From Sporosarcina beigongshangi (GTDB taxonomy: Bacteria > Actinomycetota > Actinomycetes > Actinomycetales > Micrococcaceae): a stretch of DNA of 64,000 bases. The stretch is from positions 1 through 64,000 of the forward strand of contig NZ_JADHDY010000005.1 in NCBI RefSeq assembly GCF_016820535.1, in the 5' to 3' direction. Shown one piece after another: positions 41,653 to 50,570 of the stretch. Made by a program: the position numbers and the translations under genes. Position 1 is the first letter of the stretch; every line of letters begins with the position of its first letter. Below the pieces are notes generated by a model. The model did no database searches and was not told the DNA's origin. It worked only from the letters and a program-made list of their open reading frames with translations.

Positions 41653-41662
41653 GCAAACACGA

Positions 41663-44206
41663 TCAGCGCTGGGTGGCGCCGAACCTTTCGGCGGCCAGCT
41701 CGACGGCGGAGGTACGTGCCGCCGATGCCTCATCGGACGTCAGCGTGCGGTCGGAAGCGCGGAAGCGGAGCCCGAACGCGAGCGACTTGCGTCCTTCCGG
41801 AATCCCGGTGCCCTGGTATTCGTCGAACAAGGCAACGTCCTCGAGGAGTTCACCGGCGCCTTCCCGCAGGGTTTCCAGCACGGTCTGTGCCGGAATCTCA
41901 GCGGGCACCACCAGGGCCACGTCCTGGGTGGCGACCGGGTAGGTGGAGATCGGCTTGGCCACAATGACGTCGGCCGCGGCGGCAAACACCTTGTCGGCGT
42001 TGATTTCCATGGCCACCGCGCGGGCGGGCATGTGCAGTTCGGCCAGCAGCTTCGGGTGCAGCTCGCCGGCGTAGCCGACAACCTCGCCGTTGCGCAGCGC
42101 CAGCTCCGCGGCACGTCCCGGGTGGAACGCCTGGTGCGAGCCTTGGGAAACCACAAGTTCAACGCCAACAACGTCGGCCACCAGCCGTGCGGCGTCAATC
42201 GCGTCGGCCCAGTCCCAGGTGCGCGGGGTGTGCACCGGTGCCGCGGGCGAATCCTTGCCCGTGAAGACCGCCCCAATGGTGAGCGGCTGATAGGGGATGC
42301 CGTCGTACAGGGCGTCCAGGACGTCGTCGGACGGCTTTGCACCCAGCGGCGGGATGGACGCGGTGCCCATGGAATCCTCCGGCAGGAACACCAGCCCGGA
42401 CTCAAACAGCGCGAGGTCGTGGAAGCCGCGCGAGTGGTTGCGCTTGGCCGTCTCGACCAGGCCCGGCAGCATTGACGTGCGCAGGTAGCCAAACTCCTCG
42501 CTGAGCGGGTTGGCCAGCTTCACGGCGGTACGCGGGGCACCGGCCTCGGCCACGCCAAAGGTGTCGTTGGATGCCTTGGACACGAACGGGTAGGCCAGGA
42601 CCTCGGTCAGGCCGGAGTCGGCCAAGGCCTGCACCACGCGGCGGCGCTGCTGCTGCGTGCGGGAGTATCCGCGGCCGGGAGGGGCCGTGGGCAGCGTGGA
42701 CGGGATGAGGTCGTAGCCCACCAGGCGGGCGACCTCCTCCGTGAGGTCCTCCTTGGTGACCAAGTCGTGGCGCCAGCTCGGGGCCGTGACGGAATATCCG
42801 CCGTCGACCTTCTCCACCACGGCACCCAGGTCCGTCAAAGATCCCATGATCTGGGACTGCGTGAACTCGATGCCGATGCGGGCCGAGGTGTAGCCGGAGG
42901 GCAGGAACACGGGAGCGGGGGCGGAAACGTTGAAGACGTCCGTCGACGCGGCCGACTCCGCGCCGCCGGCGAGCTCGACGAGCAGGTTCACGGCGCGTTG
43001 TGCGGCAACGTCGGCCACCAGCGGGTCGACGCCGCGCTCGAAGCGCTTGGATGCCTCGGACGGCAGCTTGTGGCGGCGGCGGGAGCGGGAGATGGAAACT
43101 TCCTCGAAGTGCGCGGCCTCGATCAGCACCGTGGTGGTGGCGTCGCTGACCTCGGTGGAGGCTCCGCCCATGACGCCGGCGATCCCGATGGGGCCTGAGG
43201 AATCCGTGATGAGGAGGTCCTCGGCGTCGAGCTTTCGGACCTTGCCGTCAAGGGTTTCCAGCGTCTCACCGGCGGCCGCGCGGCGGACCACAATGGCGCC
43301 GTCGAGCTTGTCGGCGTCGTAGAAGTGCAGCGGCTGGCCGAGCTCCAGCATGACGTAGTTGGAGATGTCCACGGGCAGGGAGATGGAGCGGATCCCGGCC
43401 AGGCGCAGGCGCGAGGACATCCATGTGGGAGTTGGTGCGCCCGTGTTAATTCCCGTGACCGAGCGCGCCACGAAGCGGTCGCAGCCGGGCTGGCCGTAGA
43501 TGGGTGCCTCGTCAGCCAGTACGACGGCGTGGCCCTCACCTTCCGGGGCGGTCACCTCCACAAGGGATGCCGGGTCCGTGAACACCGAATCCGTGGCGTG
43601 CGCGTATTCGCGGGCCACGCCGCGGATGCTGAAGGCGTAGCCGCGGTCCGGTGTGACATTGATTTCGGCGGCTTCGTCCGTCAGGCCCAAAAGCTCAAGC
43701 GCGTCGGTGCCCAGTTCCGGGTCGAGGCCCAGGGTGGAGAGCACCAGGATGCCGTCGTGGTCCTCACCAATGCCGAGTTCGCGCACGGAGGCGATCATGC
43801 CGGCGGATACGTGGCCGTAGGTCTTGCGCGGGGAGATGCGGAAGTCTCCGGGCAGCACGGCGCCGGGCAGGGTGACAACAACCTTGTCCCCCACCTCGAA
43901 GTTGTGTGCGCCGCAGACAACTTCCTGGATGCCGGACGGCTCAATGCCGTCCCCCGCCAGCGTCTGTGCGGCACCCTCGGGCACCACGCGGACAGAGCAC
44001 CAGTTGATGGTCTTGCCGTTGGACTGCGGCTCCGGCTCCTTCGACAGGACCTGGCCCACTACAACCGGGCCGCTGATCTCGTCGAGGGGGCGGTGCACGT
44101 CCTCTTCCTCAAAGCCGACCTTCACAAGGTCGTTCATTACATCTTCGGCAGTTGCTCCTGCCGGCACCTGCGCATACTCGCGCAGCCAAGTCAGTGGAAT
44201 ACGCAC
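41663..44206 (-). CDS. pheT: phenylalanyl-tRNA synthetase beta subunit
   Basis: PheT is the large, non-catalytic subunit of the alpha2-beta2 enzyme that charges tRNA-Phe. The 847 residues include the N-terminal tRNA-binding EMAP-like domain (VVVGQVLSKEPEP...NWCSVRV), the B3/B4 editing domain (PVDISNYVMLELGQPLHFYDADKL), B5, and the C-terminal anticodon-binding domain (AKPISTYPVATQDVALVVPAEIP). It starts 3 bases past the pheS stop. Confidence 0.97.
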   Translation of the reverse strand: MRIPLTWLREYAQVPAGATAEDVMNDLVKVGFEEEDVHRPLDEISGPVVVGQVLSKEPEPQSNGKTINWCSVRVVPEGAAQTLAGDGIEPSGIQEVVCGAHNFEVGDKVVVTLPGAVLPGDFRISPRKTYGHVSAGMIASVRELGIGEDHDGILVLSTLGLDPELGTDALELLGLTDEAAEINVTPDRGYAFSIRGVAREYAHATDSVFTDPASLVEVTAPEGEGHAVVLADEAPIYGQPGCDRFVARSVTGINTGAPTPTWMSSRLRLAGIRSISLPVDISNYVMLELGQPLHFYDADKLDGAIVVRRAAAGETLETLDGKVRKLDAEDLLITDSSGPIGIAGVMGGASTEVSDATTTVLIEAAHFEEVSISRSRRRHKLPSEASKRFERGVDPLVADVAAQRAVNLLVELAGGAESAASTDVFNVSAPAPVFLPSGYTSARIGIEFTQSQIMGSLTDLGAVVEKVDGGYSVTAPSWRHDLVTKEDLTEEVARLVGYDLIPSTLPTAPPGRGYSRTQQQRRRVVQALADSGLTEVLAYPFVSKASNDTFGVAEAGAPRTAVKLANPLSEEFGYLRTSMLPGLVETAKRNHSRGFHDLALFESGLVFLPEDSMGTASIPPLGAKPSDDVLDALYDGIPYQPLTIGAVFTGKDSPAAPVHTPRTWDWADAIDAARLVADVVGVELVVSQGSHQAFHPGRAAELALRNGEVVGYAGELHPKLLAELHMPARAVAMEINADKVFAAAADVIVAKPISTYPVATQDVALVVPAEIPAQTVLETLREGAGELLEDVALFDEYQGTGIPEGRKSLAFGLRFRASDRTLTSDEASAARTSAVELAAERFGATQR

Positions 44207-44209
44207 CGC

Positions 44210-45304
44210 TTAGATCTCCATCCCAAAGTGTTCGCTGAATCGTACGTCGCCCTCGATCATGTCGTGCATGTCGCCCACTTCGTTGCGGAACATGAGCGCC
44301 CGCTCGATCCCCATGCCAAAGGCAAAACCTGAGTACTCGTCCGGGTCAATGCCGGCCGCGCGCAGCACGTTCGGGTTGACCATGCCGCAGCCGCCCCACT
44401 CGATCCACTGGGGCCCGCCCTTGGCGCCTGGGTGCCAGATGTCCAGCTCGGCCGACGGCTCGGTGAAGGGGAAGAAGTTTGGGCGGATGCGCACACGGGC
44501 TTCCTCGCCGAACATCTGCCGGGTGAAGTGTTCCAGCGTTCCCACCAGGTCTGCCATGGACAGGTTCTTGTCGATCGCCAGGCCCTCGAACTGGTGGAAC
44601 ACCGGGGTGTGGGTGGCGTCGAGCTCGTCGGTGCGGAACACCTTGCCGGGGCACAGCACGTAAATCGGCAGTTCGCGTTCCAGCATGGAGCGGACCTGCA
44701 CCGGCGAGGTGTGGGTGCGCATGACCAGGTGGGCCTCGGGGGGCTCCACGAAGAAGGTGTCCTGCATTTCGCGGGCAGGGTGGTCCGGCTTGAAGTTCAG
44801 CGCGTCAAAGTTGAACCATTCGGATTCCACCTCGGGTCCTTCGGCAATTTCCCAGCCCATGCCCACGAAGATGTCGCAGACCCGGTCCTGCAGCGTGGAC
44901 AGCGGGTGGCGGGCACCTGCGCGGCGGCGGCGCGGGGCGGCCGTGACGTCAACGGTTTCCTCAACCAAGATGCGTGCGGCATCCTCGGCCTCGAGCACCT
45001 CGGTGCGGGCTGCGAGCGCCTTGGCGACACGGCCGCGCGAGGCGCCCATGATCTTGCCGGCGGCAGCCTTGAATTCCTTGGCGAGCCCGCCGATCTCGCG
45101 GTTGGCCAGGCTCAGCGGCGATTTCTCGCCGGTGTGCGCCAGCCGCGCGGTCTTGAGTTCGTCCAGGGTCGCGGCGGCGGCGATGGCTGCGAGCGCGTGC
45201 TCGACGGCGGCACCGATGGCGGCTTCGTCAAGCGGGTCCGGAACCGCTGCGGGTTCGGTGGTTGGTTCGGGCATTTCAGCCGTCTTTTGGGGCATGTCAG
45301 ACAT
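44210..45304 (-). CDS. pheS: phenylalanyl-tRNA synthetase alpha subunit
   Basis: PheS is the catalytic class II subunit. It has the N-terminal coiled-coil arm (about 20-100), then class II motif 1 around HPLSTLQDRV, motif 2 (VFRTDELDATHTPVFHQFEGL) and motif 3 (GFAFGMGIERALMFRNEVGD). The 364 residues include a slightly long, acidic N-terminus. It forms an operon with pheT. No T-box or Phe-rich leader peptide is seen in the 151 bases upstream. Confidence 0.97.
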   Translation of the reverse strand: MSDMPQKTAEMPEPTTEPAAVPDPLDEAAIGAAVEHALAAIAAAATLDELKTARLAHTGEKSPLSLANREIGGLAKEFKAAAGKIMGASRGRVAKALAARTEVLEAEDAARILVEETVDVTAAPRRRRAGARHPLSTLQDRVCDIFVGMGWEIAEGPEVESEWFNFDALNFKPDHPAREMQDTFFVEPPEAHLVMRTHTSPVQVRSMLERELPIYVLCPGKVFRTDELDATHTPVFHQFEGLAIDKNLSMADLVGTLEHFTRQMFGEEARVRIRPNFFPFTEPSAELDIWHPGAKGGPQWIEWGGCGMVNPNVLRAAGIDPDEYSGFAFGMGIERALMFRNEVGDMHDMIEGDVRFSEHFGMEI

Positions 45305-45455
45305 CTACAGTTTTTACCTAAGCTCGTGTGCGAGTAAGCGGCGGGGTAGCTCCTCCCGCCTCCACCAGTCTAGTTGACGGTGCCTGCCCCAATTGAACCC
45401 AACTCTTTACCGCATTGCGACCCAACGCAGCCCCCTCCTTGTTACGCTAACGCCC

Positions 45456-46088
45456 ATGGACACTTCCCGGACATCTCCCCGCTCATTGCGTACGACGCCG
45501 GCCTTCCGCCTGCCGCTGTTGGCGTCCGTTGCGCTGGTCTCGTCTCTTGCGCTGGGCGGCTGCACGTCCAACAGTTCCGGTCCGGAGACCACCTCGGAAG
45601 CGCCTGCGACGTTTAAGCCGGGCCCCGTCACGGAGTTTGTGCCGCCGCCGGCCGAGCTGCAAAAAGCTGTGGCGTGTCCCGCCTCCACTGACGACCTGCC
45701 AACCAACTCGGACATGGACTACCCCAAGGAACCTCGGGGCAGTGTCCCGGAGGGATTCGTGGTGGAGAAGGTGTTCATCTGCCGCACTGCAGACCTCGAG
45801 TCCGCGACCAAGCCGGGCGTCAAACAGGAAGAACTGCAAGGTGACTTTGCCCCCCTGCTGAAGGCGCTTGCCGTGCCCAGCGACCGTGCCGAGGGCAACC
45901 AGGCGGTCTGCAACGCAATTTTGGAAATGATGCCCATCGTCTGGCTCGTCAACACCAATGGCGACGCCGTCGATGCTGCTCTGCCTACAACAGAGTGCCG
46001 TCAGGCCAGCGGCAAGCCTGACACGCACAAGGCCATCGACGCCCTGACAGTGGCCAACACAACGATTGTGCAGGGTACAGGGAAGTAG
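45456..46088 (+). CDS. paralogous lipoprotein 1 of 4
   Basis: A 210-residue predicted lipoprotein with the lipobox LGGC (lipidated Cys36) after a positively charged N-terminus. The mature part has PAELQKAVACP, then GSVPEGFVVEKVFICR, GDFAPLLKALAVPSDRAEG, NAILEMMPIVWLVNTNGDAVDAALPTTEC and a final KPDTHKAIDAL helix. The same blocks recur in the next three genes. Four mature cysteines could form two disulfides. TACGCT ends 7 bases before ATG 45456 and no ribosome site is visible, so it may be leaderless. First gene of a six-gene operon; I do not recognise the family. Confidence 0.7.
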   Translation: MDTSRTSPRSLRTTPAFRLPLLASVALVSSLALGGCTSNSSGPETTSEAPATFKPGPVTEFVPPPAELQKAVACPASTDDLPTNSDMDYPKEPRGSVPEGFVVEKVFICRTADLESATKPGVKQEELQGDFAPLLKALAVPSDRAEGNQAVCNAILEMMPIVWLVNTNGDAVDAALPTTECRQASGKPDTHKAIDALTVANTTIVQGTGK

Positions 46089-46090
46089 CC

Positions 46091-46585
46091 ATGGCCTCCC
46101 TCTCCCCTGTCAGGCCCCGCCGAGGCGCGTGGGTGTGTCTGGCATGCCTCTCCGTGGCCTCCTCGGCGGCACTCTCAGGGTGCATCGAACCCACAGTGGC
46201 CGGCCACGACTACCCCACCGAGCCGCGGGGCAGCGTCCCCGAAGGTTTTGTGGCGGACAGGGTGTTCATTTGTCGCGGCGGCGGCCTCGTTGAGGAAGAC
46301 GGCATCAAGAAGCAGGTCATCATTCAGGAAGAACCTACGGGAGACTTGGGCCCGCTGCTGGCCGCACTTGCCGTCCCCAGCGACCGGGGCGAAGGCGAGT
46401 TTTTCTGCACCTCCGACCTCGAGCGCATTCCGATCCTGTGGCTGGTTGATGCGGAAGGCACGGCCATCGACGCCGCCTGGCCCACAACCATCTGCCACAA
46501 AGCCAGCGGCAAGCCCGAGACCCAAAAGGCAGTCGACGCCCTGGCCGTGGCGGACAGCTTTGCAGTTTCAGGCTCCGTGAAGTAG
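46091..46585 (+). CDS. paralogous lipoprotein 2 of 4 (shortened)
   Basis: A 164-residue paralogue with lipobox LSGC (Cys31). It keeps GSVPEGFVADRVFICR, GDLGPLLAALAVPSDRGEG, LERIPILWLVDAEGTAIDAAWPTTIC and KPETQKAVDAL. Compared with its neighbours it lacks about 35 residues just after the lipidated cysteine, including the first conserved mature cysteine, so one of the presumed disulfides cannot form. It begins 2 bases past the previous stop. Confidence 0.7.
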   Translation: MASLSPVRPRRGAWVCLACLSVASSAALSGCIEPTVAGHDYPTEPRGSVPEGFVADRVFICRGGGLVEEDGIKKQVIIQEEPTGDLGPLLAALAVPSDRGEGEFFCTSDLERIPILWLVDAEGTAIDAAWPTTICHKASGKPETQKAVDALAVADSFAVSGSVK

Positions 46586-46587
46586 CC

Positions 46588-47196
46588 ATGGCCGCCCTCT
46601 CACCCACCTTCCCTGCCAAGCGCCACCAACGTGTTGGCGTGTTGTTGGCATGCCTGGCACTGGCTTCGTCGGCCGCGCTGTCCGGGTGCACCGTCTTCAC
46701 CGGCCGGGTGACCGAGTACGTTCCGGCCCCGGCTGTGTTGCAGCCATCCGTGGACTGTATTGCCTCCATGGCCAATTCTCCAGGCTATCCCCCACCCGCG
46801 TCACCGTCCGCTTCATCACCAGGCGCCAACTTGTCCGGGTCAGTGCCGGATGGATTCGTGCCGGAGACGGCGTTTCTTTGCCGCCTGGCTGACGTCAAAG
46901 TGGACGGCGAACCCGGGCTGCAATTTCAGCAGGAAGAATTGGCGGGTGACTTCACGCCACTGCTCAAGGCCTTGGCCGTACCCAGCAACCGAGGGGACGA
47001 GAACACCATGTGCACCCTGGAATTGGAGATCGTCCCCATACTTTGGTTGGTCAATGCGGACGGAAATGCCATTCAGGCCACCTGGCCCACCGATGTCTGC
47101 GGAAAGACCCGCGGCAAGCCCGACACGCAGAAGGCCCTCGACGGACTCAAGGATGTGCAAACCCAGGTCCTGCCATATCCAAGGCAGGACAAATGA
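46588..47196 (+). CDS. paralogous lipoprotein 3 of 4
   Basis: A 202-residue paralogue with lipobox LSGC (Cys34). It carries PAPAVLQPSVDCIAS, a Pro/Ser-rich linker, GSVPDGFVPETAFLCR, GDFTPLLKALAVPSNRGDE, LEIVPILWLVNADGNAIQATWPTDVC and KPDTQKALDGL, with all four mature cysteines. Its N-terminus (MAALSP) matches that of lipoprotein 2 (MASLSP), pointing to recent tandem duplication. It starts 2 bases past the previous stop and its own stop overlaps the next start (ATGA). Confidence 0.7.
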   Translation: MAALSPTFPAKRHQRVGVLLACLALASSAALSGCTVFTGRVTEYVPAPAVLQPSVDCIASMANSPGYPPPASPSASSPGANLSGSVPDGFVPETAFLCRLADVKVDGEPGLQFQQEELAGDFTPLLKALAVPSNRGDENTMCTLELEIVPILWLVNADGNAIQATWPTDVCGKTRGKPDTQKALDGLKDVQTQVLPYPRQDK

Positions 47197-47708
47197 GTAT
47201 GCCGGCAGCAGCCATTGGACTTGCAGCAGCGGGCGTTCTGCTGCTTGCCTCGTGCTCGTCACCAGCTTCACCCGAGCAGTACCTGCCGGAACCAGCCACA
47301 CCGCAGGCCGCCGTCGACTGTTCCACTGCCACTGGATGGGAGGCATCCTCCACGGAGCCGGCCGCACGGCTCAAGGGGAGTGTGCCGGATGGTTTTGTCC
47401 CGGTAGAGGTGGTCACCTGCACGCTGGATCCGGCAACCATGACCGTCACCGAGGAGTGGCTCTCCGGCGACTTTGGGCCTCTGCTGGCAGCCTTGGCGAC
47501 ACCGAGCGAGCGTGGCGGCCCGGCCAGTTGCCTGGACTACGCCGAAATCCTTCCCGCCATTTGGCTGGTCAACGCAGAAGGGAAGGCCATCGACGTCCAG
47601 TGGCCCATGGACAGCTGCGACCATTCCTTGCCCGGCACCGCCGCGGCACTCGCCGCCCTCACCGCCGGCCCGGCGAAAACTCTGCCAGCAAAGGACGCCA
47701 CCTCGTGA
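47193..47708 (+). CDS. paralogous lipoprotein 4 of 4
   Basis: A 171-residue, more divergent paralogue with a short signal peptide and lipobox LASC (Cys21). It keeps PQAAVDCSTA, GSVPDGFVPVEVVTC, GDFGPLLAALATPSERGG, AEILPAIWLVNAEGKAIDVQWPMDSC and all four mature cysteines. Both ends overlap neighbours: ATGA with lipoprotein 3 and GTGA with the HEAGH gene. Family unknown. Confidence 0.7.
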   Translation: MSMPAAAIGLAAAGVLLLASCSSPASPEQYLPEPATPQAAVDCSTATGWEASSTEPAARLKGSVPDGFVPVEVVTCTLDPATMTVTEEWLSGDFGPLLAALATPSERGGPASCLDYAEILPAIWLVNAEGKAIDVQWPMDSCDHSLPGTAAALAALTAGPAKTLPAKDATS

Positions 47709-48208
47709 AATTGTCCCCGCGCGCCCGCGCCGCCGCGAATGCCATAAACCTGTCGACGGCAGCCGGCCTGCTGCTCGCGGCAGCCACGCGCACCCCGGTT
47801 GAAAAGGGCCCCCAGGGGCTGATCTTCGGCACAAACTACCAGCCCAAGCTGCCGCTGGCAGGCGCCTTCACTGTGGGAAACGTCATTTTCTACCGGGCCG
47901 ACAGGGCATTCATCGACTCCCGCCCGGACCTGCTGGCCCACGAAGCCGGCCACGCGACCCAGTATGCATGGTGCCTGGGCCTGCCCTTCCTGCCGATGTA
48001 CTTTGCGTGCGCCGCCTGGTCCTGGTGGCGGACCGGGGACCCCGGCAGCCGCAACTTTTTTGAGCGCAACGCCGGGCTGGCCCTCGGCGGCTACCGCGAG
48101 CGCCCCACGATTGCACGCCTGCCCTTTCCACGCAAAGCCTCCGTCCCGACAACACAGCCAACACAGCCAACACAGCCAACAGCACGAGCGACAGGAAACA
48201 GCGAATGA
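47705..48208 (+). CDS. small protein with an HEAGH metalloprotease-like motif
   Basis: A 167-residue protein starting at GTG 47705, which overlaps the previous stop. It has a short hydrophobic segment near the N-terminus (STAAGLLLAAAT), GAFTVGNVIFYRADRAF, and an HExxH motif HEAGH (79-83) in RPDLLAHEAGHATQY. A hydrophobic segment LGLPFLPMYFACAAWSWW follows, and then FFERNAGLALGGY, whose E120 could be a third zinc ligand. The tail contains TQP repeats encoded by a 9-base tandem repeat. Either a zinc protease or a catalytically dead relative; function unknown. Confidence 0.65.
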   Translation: MKLSPRARAAANAINLSTAAGLLLAAATRTPVEKGPQGLIFGTNYQPKLPLAGAFTVGNVIFYRADRAFIDSRPDLLAHEAGHATQYAWCLGLPFLPMYFACAAWSWWRTGDPGSRNFFERNAGLALGGYRERPTIARLPFPRKASVPTTQPTQPTQPTARATGNSE

Positions 48209-48846
48209 GCAAGAACCAACGTTCCATCACCGTCACCGGCCAGGGCAGCGCCCAGGCCGTCCCGGACCACTTCAACATCAACATCGGCATTGAGGCGTCC
48301 CGGCCGACGGTGCGGGATGCGTACGCCCAGGCCAGTGCGGCCGTCAACGCCGTCACGGCCGTGCTGCTTGCCAGTGGTGTCGAGCAGGACTCCATCAGCG
48401 CAACATCCCTGGACGTCCGCGTCGACACCCGCTGGCAGGACGGCGTCGGCACCATCGTCACCGGCTACACCGTCTCCAACACCCTGGCGGTCCCCCTGGG
48501 CTACGGCAAGGACTCTGAGGACGTCATCGCCGCAGTGGTGGACACCGGCAACAACAACGTCCGGCTCAACGGCCTGTCCCCCGTGGTCTCTGATTCCTCG
48601 GCTGCCCAGAACGCCGCACGCGAAGCCGCCTGGGCCGATGCCCTCCGGGCCGCCGAACTCTACGCATCCCTGGCCGGCCGCACGCTCGGCGAGGTGGCCA
48701 GCGTCGTTGAGGTCAACCCAACCATGGGTGGCCCGCGCCCCATGATGGCACGCGCCGCGATGATGTCTGACAGCGCCAGCATGCCCATCGCCCAGGGCCA
48801 GAGCGAGATCACAATCGCCGTTCAGGCCACCTGGCTGCTCGCGTAG
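48205..48846 (+). CDS. SIMPL (DUF541) domain protein
   Basis: A 213-residue SIMPL-domain protein: RSITVTGQGSAQAVPDHFNINIGIEA opens the domain and QSEITIAVQATWLLA closes it. SIMPL proteins in other bacteria form periplasmic or surface assemblies linked to envelope or oxidative stress. This copy has no signal peptide, so it would stay cytosolic unless exported otherwise. It is the last gene of the lipoprotein operon, with an ATGA overlap at its start and a strong terminator after it. Confidence 0.85.
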   Translation: MSKNQRSITVTGQGSAQAVPDHFNINIGIEASRPTVRDAYAQASAAVNAVTAVLLASGVEQDSISATSLDVRVDTRWQDGVGTIVTGYTVSNTLAVPLGYGKDSEDVIAAVVDTGNNNVRLNGLSPVVSDSSAAQNAAREAAWADALRAAELYASLAGRTLGEVASVVEVNPTMGGPRPMMARAAMMSDSASMPIAQGQSEITIAVQATWLLA

Positions 48847-48857
48847 CTCAAGTCGGC

Positions 48858-48908
48858 AATGGACGACGGCGGCGGACGGCACCCAGCCGTCCGCCGCCGT
48901 CGTCCATT
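48858..48908. terminator. bidirectional terminator between SIMPL gene and acyl-CoA ligase
   Basis: A perfect 22-bp stem (48858-48879 with 48887-48908) with a 7-base loop occupies the gap between two convergent genes. It is GC-rich and flanked by A on one side and T on the other, so it should end transcription from both. Confidence 0.8.
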
Positions 48909-48914
48909 CAGGCC

Positions 48915-50414
48915 CTACGGAACCGTGATTTCACGCTTGAGGATCTTTCCGGTGGGGCCCTTGGGCAGTTCGTCGAGGATGATGATCTCGCGGGGGTACT
49001 TGTAGGCCGCGACGCGGGCCTTCACGAATTCCCGGATGTCGTTGATGAGCGCTTCCGGATTGTCGGCGCCTTCTGCACCTGCCTTGAGTGAAACCGCAGC
49101 GACGATCTCCTCGCCGTGGGCCTCGTCCGGCCTGCCCAGGACGGCGGCCTCGGCCACGGCCGGATGCTCGTACAGGACCTCTTCAATTTCCCGCGGGTAG
49201 ACGTTGTATCCGCCGCGCAGGATCATGTCCTTCTTGCGGTCCACGATGAAGAACACGCCATCCTCGTCCTGTCGGCCAAGGTCGCCCGTGCGGAACCAGC
49301 CGTCGGGGATGGCCGCAGCCGTCGCATCGGGGTTGTTCCAGTATCCCTTCATGACGTAGGGTCCGGCGACGGCGATCTCGCCCACGGCGCCGGGTTCGAC
49401 GTCGGCGCCCGCGTCATCGACCACCCGCATCTGCGAACCGGCCACCATGGTGCCGACCGAGCCGGCCTTGCGGATCCCATTCACCTGGTTGAAGGAAATG
49501 ACCGGCGACGTCTCAGACAGGCCGTAGCCTTCCAGCAGCGTGGCGTCGAAGGTGGTCTCGAACTCGTGCAGAATCTCCATGGGCAGGGCAGAACCGCCGG
49601 AGGCTGCCAGCCGCAAGGTGCTGAGGTCATAGTTTTCCCGGCCGGGCGCCCGCAGCAGCGCCACATACATGCTGGGGACCCCTTCGAAGATGGTGACCTT
49701 GTCGCGCTGGATGATTTCCAGCGCCTTGACAGGGTCAAAGCGCGGAAGCAGGGTGACCGTGGCCCCGGCCATGACCGCGGAGTTGAGTGCGCAGGTCTGG
49801 CCGAAGATGTGGAAGAACGGCAGGCCGCCAAAAATTACGTCGCCGGGCTGGCTGTTGAACAGGCTCACAGACACCTCCGCATTGCTGCGCAGGTTCTCGT
49901 GCGTCAGCTCAGCACCCTTGGGCCTGCCCGTGGTGCCGGAGGTGTAAAGAATGACGGCTGTGTCGTCCTTGTCCGCCGGCGCAACCTCTGCCAGCGGCTC
50001 GAGCGGGGCAATGAGTGCCATGAAGCCGGCATCAATGGCGATGATCTCGGTTCCGGTTTCCGCCGCACCGGACGCAACTTCGCCCATCACCCCTTCCCAG
50101 GCAAAGGCCAGCGCGGCGCCCGAGTCCTGCAGGTGGTAGGCAACTTCCCGGCCCTTCAGAAGCGGGTTCAGTGGCACAACGATGGCCCCGTAGCGCAGGA
50201 TGCCGTAGTAGATGGGCGGCATTTGCGGCAAGTTGGGCGAGATCAGTGCGACCCTGTCCCCCGGCTGCACGCCATGCCCGGCCAGCAGGGCGGCCACCTT
50301 GGCGCTGAGCACCTCCAGGGCGCCGAAAGAAATTTCAATGTCATCCAGTTTGATGGCAACGCCCGAGGGGTTTCGCTGGGCGGAGGCACCAACGATGCTG
50401 GCCAGGTTTGTCAT
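48915..50414 (-). CDS. acyl-CoA ligase (long-chain fatty acid type)
   Basis: A 499-residue ANL-superfamily enzyme that activates a carboxylic acid as adenylate and then thioester with CoA. It has the P-loop LYTSGTTGRPKGAELTH, the GYGLSETSPV motif, WFRTGDLGRQDEDGVFFIVDRKKDMI and the C-terminal catalytic lysine in PTGKILKREI. It resembles FadD-type ligases; chain-length preference cannot be read from sequence. The gene stands alone. Confidence 0.88.
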   Translation of the reverse strand: MTNLASIVGASAQRNPSGVAIKLDDIEISFGALEVLSAKVAALLAGHGVQPGDRVALISPNLPQMPPIYYGILRYGAIVVPLNPLLKGREVAYHLQDSGAALAFAWEGVMGEVASGAAETGTEIIAIDAGFMALIAPLEPLAEVAPADKDDTAVILYTSGTTGRPKGAELTHENLRSNAEVSVSLFNSQPGDVIFGGLPFFHIFGQTCALNSAVMAGATVTLLPRFDPVKALEIIQRDKVTIFEGVPSMYVALLRAPGRENYDLSTLRLAASGGSALPMEILHEFETTFDATLLEGYGLSETSPVISFNQVNGIRKAGSVGTMVAGSQMRVVDDAGADVEPGAVGEIAVAGPYVMKGYWNNPDATAAAIPDGWFRTGDLGRQDEDGVFFIVDRKKDMILRGGYNVYPREIEEVLYEHPAVAEAAVLGRPDEAHGEEIVAAVSLKAGAEGADNPEALINDIREFVKARVAAYKYPREIIILDELPKGPTGKILKREITVP

Positions 50415-50546
50415 GACTGCTCCTTAGCTTCCGAAGTAGCGGGGCCACACTGCCCCACCCCTCCACCCTAGCCTTTTGGACAGTGATCTGCGCCACATGT
50501 CTACCGGCGGGTAACGAAGCATTGTTCACGAACCCTTGGAATGAAG

Positions 50547-50562
50547 TAGAATATATGTTCTA
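50547..50562 (+). promoter_or_regulatory. LexA-like SOS box
   Basis: TAGAATATATGTTCTA is a near-perfect palindrome, one base away from the actinobacterial SOS core GAAC-N4-GTTC (here GAAT-N4-GTTC). It lies 8 bases before the radical SAM start and overlaps a possible -10 box TAGAAT (50547-50552), so LexA would block transcription. I recall that the mycobacterial orthologue Rv2578c was listed as LexA-controlled. Confidence 0.6.
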
Positions 50563-50570
50563 ATTTAGTC

